Below are positions 25,282 to 33,528 of a stretch of 64,000 nt of DNA, in pieces. The position numbers were made by a program, and so were the translations under genes. The stretch's first letter is position 1; the number at the start of each line of letters is the position of its first letter. The notes under the pieces are model-generated. The model ran no database searches, was not told where the DNA came from, and saw only the letters and a list, made by a program, of their open reading frames with translations. Origin of the DNA: Phocaeicola plebeius (GTDB lineage Bacteria; Bacteroidota; Bacteroidia; Bacteroidales; Bacteroidaceae); NCBI RefSeq assembly GCF_003437535.1, contig NZ_QSQT01000010.1:61791-125790 (forward strand), in the 5' to 3' direction.

Positions 25282-26748
25282 ATGAAAATGAATGGTATGA
25301 ATATTAAAGCAAAAATCGCGCTTACGATAGGCGTGCTGGTATCTATGATTGTGCTGCTGGTAGCACTCTCTGTGGCTAATCTGCAGATTCTTACGGCTAC
25401 GGAACCGGATAGCCCGGCTGCCGGTCCGGGATTGAACCGGGCCTTGATATGGATTACGGTAATCGGAGGCATTTGCATCTTGATAGGTATCGGTATGCTC
25501 ATCAAGTTGCCTGCATCCATTAACTCGCCAATCAAACAGCTGGCCGATGGCATTCTGGAAATAGCCAACCATAATTACGATGTGACTCTGAATTTGAAAG
25601 GAGGCGAAGAACTGGTGGAAGTTTCGAAAAACTTTAACCGGATGGCCAGACGACTGAACGAGTATCATAACAGTACCTTGTCCGACCTGATGGCTTCCAA
25701 ACGCTACATGGAAACTATCATCAACTCCATTAATGAACCGATTATCGGACTGGACAATGAAATGAATATCCTTTTTATCAATCATGAGGCACTGAATGTG
25801 CTGAACCTGAAGCGGGAAAACGTCATCCGGAAGTCGGCTCAGGAAATAGCCATGAGCAACGACTTGCTGCGCCGTCTGGTAAGAGGGTTGATAGAAGAGG
25901 GTGGAAAGGTGAAGAAGGAGCCGCTGAAAATCTATGCCGACAATAAGGAAAGTTATTTTCAGGTGAAGTACATGGACATCACGATGCCGGGAAAAGATGG
26001 GGTGACAATGGAGAAGAGGGGCAATGTGGTGCTGTTGAAAAACATCACAGAGTTTCAAGAACTGGATACGGCAAAAACCACGTTTATCTCTACTATCTCG
26101 CATGAACTGAAAACACCGATTTCCGCCATCATGATGAGTCTGCAATTGCTGGAAGACAAACGTGTGGGACATCTGAATCCGGAGCAGGAGGAGCTTTCGA
26201 ACAGTATCAGGGAAAACAGCGAACGTTTGCTGAGCATTACGGGTGAATTACTGAACATGACACAGGTGGAAAGCGGTAAACTGCAACTGAAACCGAAGAT
26301 AACCAAGCCAATTGAACTGATAGAATATGCTATCAAGGCTAATCGGGTGCAGGCAGAGAAGTTTGGTATTCAGATTGAGGTGGAATATCCGGAAGACAAG
26401 ATTGGAAAACTCTTTGTAGACAGTGAAAAGATTGCATGGGTGCTGACCAACTTGCTGAGCAATGCCATTCGTTATTCTTCAGAAAACAGCCGGGTTATCA
26501 TTGGCGCACGACAGGTGAATGGAAACAAGGAAATTGAGATGTATGTACGCGATTTCGGAAAGGGTATTGACCCGCGCTATCACAACAGCATTTTTGAACA
26601 TTATTTCCGTGTGCCGGGTACTAAGGTGCAGGGCAGCGGACTTGGACTTTCCATCTCACGCGATTTTGTAGAAGCACATGGCGGTACGTTGACCGTGGAA
26701 AGCGAGATAGGTAAGGGTAGTTGCTTTACGCTTCGGCTGAAAGCCTGA
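25282..26748 (+). CDS. Membrane histidine kinase (second half of split KdpD)
   Basis: 488 residues. Two membrane helices (about 14-35 and 53-74), a HAMP-like linker (to 130), a PAS domain (about 140-260), the dimerisation helix with phospho-His274 in ISHELKTP and an ATP-binding domain with N, G1 and G2 boxes (NLLSNAIRYS, DFGKGI, GSGLGLSIS). It probably autophosphorylates in response to the KdpD-like sensor and phosphorylates the NtrC-type regulator at 16206. ATGs at 25288 and 25297 are alternative starts. Confidence 0.92.
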   Translation: MKMNGMNIKAKIALTIGVLVSMIVLLVALSVANLQILTATEPDSPAAGPGLNRALIWITVIGGICILIGIGMLIKLPASINSPIKQLADGILEIANHNYDVTLNLKGGEELVEVSKNFNRMARRLNEYHNSTLSDLMASKRYMETIINSINEPIIGLDNEMNILFINHEALNVLNLKRENVIRKSAQEIAMSNDLLRRLVRGLIEEGGKVKKEPLKIYADNKESYFQVKYMDITMPGKDGVTMEKRGNVVLLKNITEFQELDTAKTTFISTISHELKTPISAIMMSLQLLEDKRVGHLNPEQEELSNSIRENSERLLSITGELLNMTQVESGKLQLKPKITKPIELIEYAIKANRVQAEKFGIQIEVEYPEDKIGKLFVDSEKIAWVLTNLLSNAIRYSSENSRVIIGARQVNGNKEIEMYVRDFGKGIDPRYHNSIFEHYFRVPGTKVQGSGLGLSISRDFVEAHGGTLTVESEIGKGSCFTLRLKA

Positions 26749-26794
26749 AAAAACTTTTGTGTTAGGCAGATTTGAAAAACACGTGTACGAAGCT

Positions 26795-27073
26795 TCAGAG
26801 CAAGAATCCGCATAACAGCAGAAGGACAAGTATGACTAACCCTAGAATCAGTTTGATTTTAAAGGCTCGGCTTTGATCCGCTTGTTCTTTCTCTTGTGTC
26901 TGTTTCTTTATCTTCTCCAGCTTTTCCACGGAAAGTGTAGGAGGTATCTCCGTGTGCCGGCATTCGGTCATTCGCCGGCGCGTTTCCTTCATACGTTCCC
27001 GGTCGCGTTGACGGAGTTCCCTGTTTTCTTTGTCCCTCCGCATCATGTCGTGGATGCATCCTAATGTTCCCAT
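26795..27073 (-). CDS. Small C-tail-anchored membrane protein
   Basis: 92 residues. The first 70 are highly charged and helical (Arg, Glu, Lys), with Cys-x-x-His at the N-terminus (GCIHD); the last 20 are one hydrophobic helix (LILGLVILVLLLLCGFLL). This suggests a cytoplasmic domain anchored by a C-terminal helix. It is convergent with the kinase gene and 8 nt downstream of the 27082-27321 gene. No family recognised. Confidence 0.6.
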   Translation of the reverse strand: MGTLGCIHDMMRRDKENRELRQRDRERMKETRRRMTECRHTEIPPTLSVEKLEKIKKQTQEKEQADQSRAFKIKLILGLVILVLLLLCGFLL

Positions 27074-27081
27074 TACGGTTA

Positions 27082-27321
27082 TTATTTAGTGACAAGATAA
27101 GCAATAAACATCAATACCAAGATGATGGACAAACCGATATATCTGTATTTCTTGCAGAAAATCGTTGCGATACATAGAATGGCTATTAGTAGCTGATAGC
27201 AGATTTCTCCTGTCGTGCAGTTGCTCATAAATACATTCATGATTGCTACCCCAGCCATCATGAAGAGCAGTAGATTAAGAAGAACCTTAAAAATGTTGTT
27301 TATTATTCTGTGTACTTCCAT
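27082..27321 (-). CDS. Small integral membrane protein
   Basis: 79 residues from ATG 27321 (MEVHRIINNIFKVLL); the frame is open to 27375. Three hydrophobic helices are predicted by eye (about 8-31, 38-55 and 60-75). It is the first gene of a two-gene leftward unit with 26795-27073. Function unknown. Confidence 0.6.
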   Translation of the reverse strand: MEVHRIINNIFKVLLNLLLFMMAGVAIMNVFMSNCTTGEICYQLLIAILCIATIFCKKYRYIGLSIILVLMFIAYLVTK

Positions 27322-27499
27322 TGCTCGGTTTTCTGAATAGTTATTGAATCGAAGTCGCAATATGACTCTATACAAAGATAGTAATTATGACTGTAAAGGA
27401 CGAGTGATTATCCATCTAATTTTCAGATTCCTATTCTTTGTCTGTTTGAATGTTCGCTGAAAATTACTACATTCGCAGTAGAATCTAAATCCAGTGGTT

Positions 27500-29056
27500 A
27501 TGAGCAAGCTATATCCGGTAGGAGTACAGAACTTTGAAGGTCTGATACATGATGGTTATGTGTATGTGGACAAAACTGCACAGATATATGAATTGTTTAA
27601 TACAAATAAATACTATTTTCTGAGCCGTCCGCGACGCTTCGGAAAAAGCCTGCTGTTGTCAACCCTTGAAGCCTACGCACAGGGAAAGAAAGAGCTTTTC
27701 AAGGGACTGGCACTGGAGAAACTGGAGAAGGACTGGACGGTATATCCGGTACTACACCTGGATTTGAATACGCAGAAATACGATACGCCGGAATCACTGA
27801 CCAACGTGTTGGAGGAAAACGTACAGAATTGGGAAGTACTTTATGGAGCATCTTCCAGTGAAATCGGTGTGGCCCGGCGTTTTCAGGGGATCATCCGCCG
27901 TGCCTGCGAGCAGACAGGCCGCCGCGTGGTGATTCTCATCGACGAATATGACAAGCCCATGCTACAGGCCATCGGCAATGAAGCCTTGCAGAACGAATAC
28001 CGCGGTACCCTGAAAGCCTTCTACGGAGCTTTGAAATCCATGGACGGGTGCATCCGCTTTGCTCTGCTCACGGGAGTGACCAAGTTCGGCAAGGTCAGCG
28101 TGTTCAGCGATTTGAACAACCTGCGTGACATTTCCATGATTGACCAGTATGCCGAAATCTGTGGTATCAGTGAGAAAGAAATTTATACCTATTTTGAAGA
28201 GGATATTCACGAATTAGCCGCAGCTACAGGCATGAGCTATGAAGAAGCTTGTGCAGAACTGAAAACAAACTACGACGGGTATCATTTCACGGAAAATGCC
28301 ATCGGTATGTACAATCCGTTCAGCCTGCTGAATACCTTTGCCAACCGACGGTTCGGCAGCTACTGGTTTGAGACTGGAACACCGACCTACCTCGTCGAAC
28401 TACTCAAGCTCCATCACTATCCGATAGAAGAACTGGAACATATCGTCACCAGCCAGCCGGTGCTGGACAGCATTGATACGGCCTCAACCGACCCGATTCC
28501 GGTTATCTACCAGAGTGGCTACCTCACCATCAAGGGTTACAACAAGATGTTCGAGAACTACACGTTAGGCTTCCCCAACCGCGAAGTGGAACAAGGGTTC
28601 TTCAAGTTCCTGCTGCCCAACTACGCATCGGTGAGCGTAAGCAAGTCACCCTACCAGATTCAGTGCTTTGTGGAGGAAGTAATGGCGGGCAAAGTAGATG
28701 ATTTCTTCGAACGGTTGAAGACCATGTTTGCCGACATTCCATACGAACTGGCACGCGACCGCGAAGTGCACTATCAGAATATCCTCTACATCATCTTCAA
28801 GCTGATGGGCTTCTACGTGCAGGTGGAATACCGAACCAACCGTGGTCGGATTGACCTGGTGCTCCAGACGCAGGACTATGTGTACATCATGGAATTCAAG
28901 TTGAACGGCAGCGCGGACGAAGCTTTGGCTCAGATTCGGGAGAAAGGCTATGCCGCACCCTTTGCCAAGGACAGCCGTACGGTCTACAAGATTGGTGTCA
29001 ACTTCAGCGATGAGCTTTGTAACATTCAGGAAGTGAAGGTAGAGATGGGACAATAA
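27500..29056 (+). CDS. AAA-ATPase-like protein with PD-(D/E)XK nuclease domain (DUF1703 type)
   Basis: 519-codon frame (518 residues) from ATG 27500; an upstream GTG at 27494 is possible. The N-terminal half is the AAA-ATPase_like domain with a phosphate loop RPRRFGKS (43-50) and IDEYDKPML (Walker B). The C-terminal domain has Asp452 (GRIDLV) and Glu465-x-Lys467 (MEFKL) of PD-(D/E)XK nucleases. The family is expanded in Bacteroides and its role is unknown; mobile-element or defence links have been proposed. It precedes an MBL-fold lipoprotein by 24 nt. Confidence 0.85.
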   Translation: MSKLYPVGVQNFEGLIHDGYVYVDKTAQIYELFNTNKYYFLSRPRRFGKSLLLSTLEAYAQGKKELFKGLALEKLEKDWTVYPVLHLDLNTQKYDTPESLTNVLEENVQNWEVLYGASSSEIGVARRFQGIIRRACEQTGRRVVILIDEYDKPMLQAIGNEALQNEYRGTLKAFYGALKSMDGCIRFALLTGVTKFGKVSVFSDLNNLRDISMIDQYAEICGISEKEIYTYFEEDIHELAAATGMSYEEACAELKTNYDGYHFTENAIGMYNPFSLLNTFANRRFGSYWFETGTPTYLVELLKLHHYPIEELEHIVTSQPVLDSIDTASTDPIPVIYQSGYLTIKGYNKMFENYTLGFPNREVEQGFFKFLLPNYASVSVSKSPYQIQCFVEEVMAGKVDDFFERLKTMFADIPYELARDREVHYQNILYIIFKLMGFYVQVEYRTNRGRIDLVLQTQDYVYIMEFKLNGSADEALAQIREKGYAAPFAKDSRTVYKIGVNFSDELCNIQEVKVEMGQ

Positions 29057-29080
29057 GAAGAAACTACAAAACAAATACGT

Positions 29081-29962
29081 ATGAAAAATTATGTGATGGC
29101 GGGTGCCGTCGTGTTGTCAGCCTTCTTGTTTTTTGGTTGCGGAGGGCAGAATAAACAGAAAACAGAGAAAGAAATGAATGCAGATACGATAAAGACCGTA
29201 TGTACTCGGGTAACATTACAGAAAGATAGTTTGTTGGCCACGTTGACGCTGGACAGTATGAAGGTGACATGGATTCGTGACAATGCCAGCTCACGGTTGA
29301 TGCCGCGTACTCTCTTTCCGGATGCGACAGATGCGCTGATGAACAGCCTTTCTCTTCAAGAGGGTATACCAGCTTCCGTCAGCACGTTTTTGATTGAATG
29401 TGATGGCAAGCGGATGCTTTTTGATACCGGTGTCGGTGCTCCTGATAGCCGGATGATGGAGGGCTTGAAATCGTTGAATGTAAAGCCTGAAGATATTGAC
29501 TGCTTGTTTATTACCCATTTTCATGGCGACCATATCGGCGGAATGATGAAGGACGGTAAGGTTGTCTTCCCGAAGGCTGAGGTATATGCTTCAAAGGCGG
29601 AATATGATGCCTGGATGAAAATGCCGGCTGATAAAAGGGCACAGGTAGAGACCACGATGAATGCCTATAAAGACCGTCTGCATCTCTTTGCTTTTGGAGA
29701 TACGCTTCCCGGAAATGTGCTCCCTATGGAGGCCATAGGACATACACCGGGACATACCGTTTATAAGGCGGGCAAACTGCTGGTAATTGGTGACTTGTTT
29801 CACGGGTTTGCCTTGCAGAAAGATCATCCGGAAATCTGTGCGCAGTATGACATGGATAAGACCGGAGCCATAAAAAGCCGCAAATACTACCTGCAATATG
29901 CCCGTGAAAACGGAGTGGTAATGGCAGGTATGCATTTGCCTGTTCCGGCTTTTGCGGAATAG
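29081..29962 (+). CDS. MBL-fold metallo-hydrolase lipoprotein
   Basis: 293 residues with a lipoprotein signal (FLFFGC, Cys20). The metal-binding motif H-x-H-x-D-H is at His146, His148, Asp150, His151 (HFHGDH), and later metal ligands appear in GHTPGHT and GDLFHG. It is probably a lactonase-like or other periplasmic hydrolase anchored to a membrane. Substrate unknown. Confidence 0.88.
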   Translation: MKNYVMAGAVVLSAFLFFGCGGQNKQKTEKEMNADTIKTVCTRVTLQKDSLLATLTLDSMKVTWIRDNASSRLMPRTLFPDATDALMNSLSLQEGIPASVSTFLIECDGKRMLFDTGVGAPDSRMMEGLKSLNVKPEDIDCLFITHFHGDHIGGMMKDGKVVFPKAEVYASKAEYDAWMKMPADKRAQVETTMNAYKDRLHLFAFGDTLPGNVLPMEAIGHTPGHTVYKAGKLLVIGDLFHGFALQKDHPEICAQYDMDKTGAIKSRKYYLQYARENGVVMAGMHLPVPAFAE

Positions 29963-29998
29963 GAAGACGCCGAATAGCTTGCTAACTTTACATATTGG

Positions 29999-30037
29999 AA
30001 AACGCCTTGAGGACATAATCGTTTCTTCAAGGCGTTT
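29999..30037 (+). terminator. Terminator after the MBL-fold gene
   Basis: AAAACGCCTTGA (29999-30010) pairs perfectly with TCAAGGCGTTTT (30026-30037) around a 15-nt loop. Its right arm lies inside the first unit of the adjacent 22-bp array, so terminator and array share sequence. Confidence 0.7.
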
Positions 30038-30130
30038 TCTATGTTTCCCGTAAGAGAACCGTATGTTCTTCGGTGCGGAACTATACGTTTCTGCTTTTGA
30101 AAACATACGGTTCGGGGTTGGGAAACGTAA
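30021..30130. repeat. 22-bp dyad array (five units, GTTTC/GAAAC type)
   Basis: Units start at 30021, 30043, 30065, 30087 and 30109, exactly 22 bp apart. Each begins GTTTC or a variant (GTTCT, GGTTC), and units 2-5 have GAAC or GAAAC before a NTAY end, giving GTTYC...GRAAC dyads and AAC-n5-GTT junctions. The period is that of the AAACGC arrays, but the dyad is different. It lies between the MBL gene and the 30251 gene. Confidence 0.8.
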
Positions 30131-30250
30131 AAATAAAACCAATATTTCTCGGAAAACGGAGCTTCGTTTTTCTAATCCTTTCCACAACTTTGAAATGCCG
30201 TTTCTTTTCCGTATCTTTAAAAACTAGATTTACCTAACAATCAGATACGT

Positions 30251-32053
30251 ATGAAGAAAATGATGCTGCTTATTCTGCTGTGTGGTGTGATGCTGACGCT
30301 TAAAGCCACAGGGCAATCGGGCGATGTGATTCGTCTGGAAGGAGAAGAATGGGTTTTGATGGCAAAGCCGATAGGATACGATTCCCTGCTGTGCAGGCGG
30401 ATGGGAGATTTTCTTCCGGAAAATGTTACTCGGTCTACGGGCAATTATAGCGGCTATACCGCTTTCTGGGAGGTGCGTGATGGGTATCTTTGCCTGCAAC
30501 GGGTAGAAGCGGATGTCTACGATGAGGTCAGCAAGAAAGAATATACACGAATGTATGAGGTGAAAGACTTGCGGCCGATTTTTGCGGCCTATTGTCTGGC
30601 GGGGACAATTCAAGCCCGCTGGTTCAGTGGGGAACTTCGGGCCGGGAAAGGAGATGTGGTGAGATACGTGCATGATGGGTTCGACCGCAACATGGAAACA
30701 GAACGGGTGCTGACCGTTCGGAGCGGTAAAGTGCTGGAAACGCAGACTTACCACAATTACCGGAGAGCCGGATTGAATCTGACGAAGGCACAAGGGGAAA
30801 TCGTGCATCGGTTTCCTTGGAAGCGGTTTCCTGAATACCGTGGAGAACGAATTCGTTTTTCGCTAAGTGATTTCCAGTTGACAGCCGACGGTCACTTTAT
30901 AGACTGTGACGTACGTTTCATTTATCTGCGTTCTTCGCAGGAAATGATAAACGACGGGAATCATCCGCTGGCTCTTGCCCTCAAAGAAACGCTGAAATCC
31001 ATTTATCCGTGGGAGGTGCTCTTCATCAACGGAAAGTACACGAGCGAATATCGGAATCTTACTATAACTTTGAGGGGAGATATAACGCATAATAAGGGTG
31101 ATTCTGCAAAATACACGATTGTGGGTCGGGTGTATGGTGAATCCGTCCGTCAACGTCCTCCTTATGATGTGGTACATGCTGTGCTTGTTGGCTCCAATTT
31201 GAGCATGGTTGAACAACCGTTTCAAGGATGGCTGACAGATTCCACCGGCTGCTTCCGGATGACGGGACTGGAGGCCGGAACTTATCATCTGAAAGCTGAA
31301 TATGTGGGACTCGCTCCTTGTGATACGGTAGTAACCCTCCCTTCGCAGCATAATGACACGCTGCGTATGGTGCTTCCTTTATGGTATGATTATATTTTGA
31401 AATATGACTGTTCGCCGGAGTTGTCGAAAGAAAATATCCTCAAGGGACATCCCAAGCTGCGCCTGGTAATACCGGAAGAACAGGAACAAAAAATCCGCAC
31501 ACACTTTTTCTGGATAAAGTACGGCGTGAGTTATGACGTTTTTTATCCATTGAAAAAAGATGGAACACTGGACTGTTATCTGGGTGTTCCCAATCATATG
31601 CTGACAGCTTATAATCAGGTGGTTTTTGATTATCTGGATAAGAAGTTTGGCACTTCATGGCGCAAGGAGGCTCCGAAAGGAATATTTGGTCTGGATAAAT
31701 CTTTAGATGAATTTCGTGATTATAAATGGTTTATCAAGACTTTACATAAGGAAAGCAAATATCCGGTAAAGTTGCTGGCCAAAGGAAAAGAGTGTCTGCT
31801 ACGCATTGAATATGCAGTGGACAGTAACGGATATGTCGTGCAACCGAAAATCATTTCTTGCAGCAACCGTTCGTTTCGGAAAGCAGCATTGGACACTTTT
31901 AGAAAGGTGATGAATGTCCCTACTTTATTGAAGGCAGGTAAAGATACACTTGTAGTTCAATATAAACTGAATTCTTCTGCTACTGTTAATCCGGATACTG
32001 ATGTGCTGGTTATCGGCTATACACCGTGTGATAAACCGATACTGATGAAATAG
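30251..32053 (+). CDS. Secreted protein with regulatory-like and TonB-C-like domains
   Basis: 600 residues with a signal peptide (MKKMMLLILLCGVMLTLKATGQ). The middle (about 295-375) resembles a carboxypeptidase-regulatory/Ig-like strand domain (GRVYGES, GCFRMTGLEAGTYHLKAEYVG). The last 90 residues (YAVDSNGYVVQPKII, FRKAALDTFRKV) look like the TonB C-terminal domain. Periplasmic or outer-membrane location is likely. It opens a run of lipoprotein genes with similar modules. Function unknown. Confidence 0.7.
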   Translation: MKKMMLLILLCGVMLTLKATGQSGDVIRLEGEEWVLMAKPIGYDSLLCRRMGDFLPENVTRSTGNYSGYTAFWEVRDGYLCLQRVEADVYDEVSKKEYTRMYEVKDLRPIFAAYCLAGTIQARWFSGELRAGKGDVVRYVHDGFDRNMETERVLTVRSGKVLETQTYHNYRRAGLNLTKAQGEIVHRFPWKRFPEYRGERIRFSLSDFQLTADGHFIDCDVRFIYLRSSQEMINDGNHPLALALKETLKSIYPWEVLFINGKYTSEYRNLTITLRGDITHNKGDSAKYTIVGRVYGESVRQRPPYDVVHAVLVGSNLSMVEQPFQGWLTDSTGCFRMTGLEAGTYHLKAEYVGLAPCDTVVTLPSQHNDTLRMVLPLWYDYILKYDCSPELSKENILKGHPKLRLVIPEEQEQKIRTHFFWIKYGVSYDVFYPLKKDGTLDCYLGVPNHMLTAYNQVVFDYLDKKFGTSWRKEAPKGIFGLDKSLDEFRDYKWFIKTLHKESKYPVKLLAKGKECLLRIEYAVDSNGYVVQPKIISCSNRSFRKAALDTFRKVMNVPTLLKAGKDTLVVQYKLNSSATVNPDTDVLVIGYTPCDKPILMK

Positions 32054-32091
32054 ATAAAAGGAATAATTGTTTTCATTAAAATGGAATGAAT

Positions 32092-32658
32092 ATGAGAAAA
32101 GAGATTGCATGTGTTATATTGATTTTGCTGGCGGCCTGTGTAAATAAGCCTGGACAGCCTGTACAGGAGGCTACCTCTACAGCTGTTATCGGAGGTGCGG
32201 ACAGCATGACATCCATTGTGGTTGCTGATACCTGTGCTTCATTTCAAGATACAGTAACATACGAATTACGTCAGTGTCAACTTTGGTATACAAAAGATTT
32301 ACCTGAAGCATATAACGGAGAAACCCGTCTGTGGACAGAATATGAAGTATATACAGAAAATGTGCCCGTGATTAATATATTTGTAAGCAATCCGACGGAC
32401 ATTCTGTTGGAGTTCGGACGGGATATGCGTTTCTATTTGTGGAAAAATGATAAATGGTGTCCGCCGGAGCAAAAGGATACCTCCTATACGATTGTATGGA
32501 ATAGTGATGCGTTTATGATAGAGAAGGCTCCTTTGCTGTATTGCTTCCGTTATAAACTGAATGAATATTGCATTCCAAAAGGGAAATACCGTGTTCAGAA
32601 ATCATTTAGTAGAGGTGATGAACGCATTCTTTTGACAGACAGTTTTGAGGTTAAATAA
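32092..32658 (+). CDS. Ig-like (Big_14 type) lipoprotein
   Basis: 188 residues from ATG 32092; ATG 32086 is two codons earlier. Lipobox LAAC (Cys15). The mature part matches the single Bacteroidales Ig-like domain found in the neighbours (FVSNPTDILLEFGRDMRFYL and GKYRVQKSF near the end). It is one of three such genes in a row, so local duplication is likely. Probably a surface or periplasmic protein; partner unknown. Confidence 0.7.
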   Translation: MRKEIACVILILLAACVNKPGQPVQEATSTAVIGGADSMTSIVVADTCASFQDTVTYELRQCQLWYTKDLPEAYNGETRLWTEYEVYTENVPVINIFVSNPTDILLEFGRDMRFYLWKNDKWCPPEQKDTSYTIVWNSDAFMIEKAPLLYCFRYKLNEYCIPKGKYRVQKSFSRGDERILLTDSFEVK

Positions 32659-32671
32659 AAATGTGTGGAGT

Positions 32672-33142
32672 ATGAAAAGCTGGTATATTTATTTCGTGGT
32701 GATGATGGCAATATGCAGTTTGGGATGCAATCGCACGGCATCAAAAAAACAGGTTATGCAGATTGGGCCTGCCGATGCACAATGCCTGAACTGTGATACG
32801 CTGGGGACTACTGTGAGGATGAATATGATACAGAACCATTATCCGCTTGATACGAAGAATGTGTATGCTATCCTATTGAATCCTAAGCGTAAGTCGCTGA
32901 TTTTTGGTGGTGACTGGACATTGCAGAAATGGGAAAACGGTTCGTGGATGGGTGCAAAGATGAATGGAATGTATGGCTTTGGAGATGTAGGTATGCAGTT
33001 AAACTTTGCTCCTGATTATTATTGTTTTAGTTATCCTGTCTGTTGCTATAGAATTACATCCGGAAAATATCGGATTATTCAATCATTCCATGACGGGAGG
33101 GAAGAAATTACAGTAAGTGCCGAGTTCTGGATAGATAAATAA
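32672..33142 (+). CDS. Ig-like (Big_14 type) lipoprotein, possibly truncated
   Basis: 156 residues from ATG 32672 (MKSWYIYFVVMMAICSLGC; lipobox SLGC). One Ig-like domain ends in GKYRIIQSF and VSAEFWIDK. In the related 33529 gene the same domain continues into a linker and a TonB C-terminal domain. Here the frame stops at 33142 and the TonB-C part follows in another frame (33181-33513), so this may be the front half of a broken gene. Confidence 0.65.
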   Translation: MKSWYIYFVVMMAICSLGCNRTASKKQVMQIGPADAQCLNCDTLGTTVRMNMIQNHYPLDTKNVYAILLNPKRKSLIFGGDWTLQKWENGSWMGAKMNGMYGFGDVGMQLNFAPDYYCFSYPVCCYRITSGKYRIIQSFHDGREEITVSAEFWIDK

Positions 33143-33180
33143 CGGACAATTGTTTCACGGAAAAATCGATAATACAATGA

Positions 33181-33513
33181 AAGGAAGATGAGCAAACAGT
33201 TTATCAGGTAGTGGAGGAGATGCCGGAGTTTCTCGGTGGTATGTCTGCTTTAATGGAGTTTATCCGGAAAAACCTGCGGCATGACAAGGCTGAAAAGAGG
33301 GAGCGTGTCATCATTCAAATAGTAGTAGATAAGAAGGGAAATGCCACTAACCCTGTGGTGTTGCGGAGTACAAATCCGGCGTTGGATGAAGAAGCCTTGC
33401 GTATCGTCAGTCTGATGCCGAAATGGAAACCGGGCAGACAAGCCGGGAAGAACCGGAATGTAAAGTTTGCTTTTCCTGTTGCGTTTAAACCTTCTGTGCA
33501 GAATACAAATTAA
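33181..33513 (+). pseudogene. Orphan TonB C-terminal domain, likely gene remnant
   Basis: A frame of 110 codons bounded by TGA at 33178 with no ATG; GTG 33211 is the first candidate start. The protein, EEMPEFLGGMSALMEFIRKN onward, closely matches the C-terminus of the 33529 protein, including NPALDEEALRIV and LMPKWKPGRQ. It begins directly at the linker of that protein, so an upstream part has been lost or shifted out of frame. With 32672-33142 it probably made one Ig-like plus TonB-C gene. Confidence 0.6.
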
Positions 33514-33528
33514 TTATCCCAATAGCGT

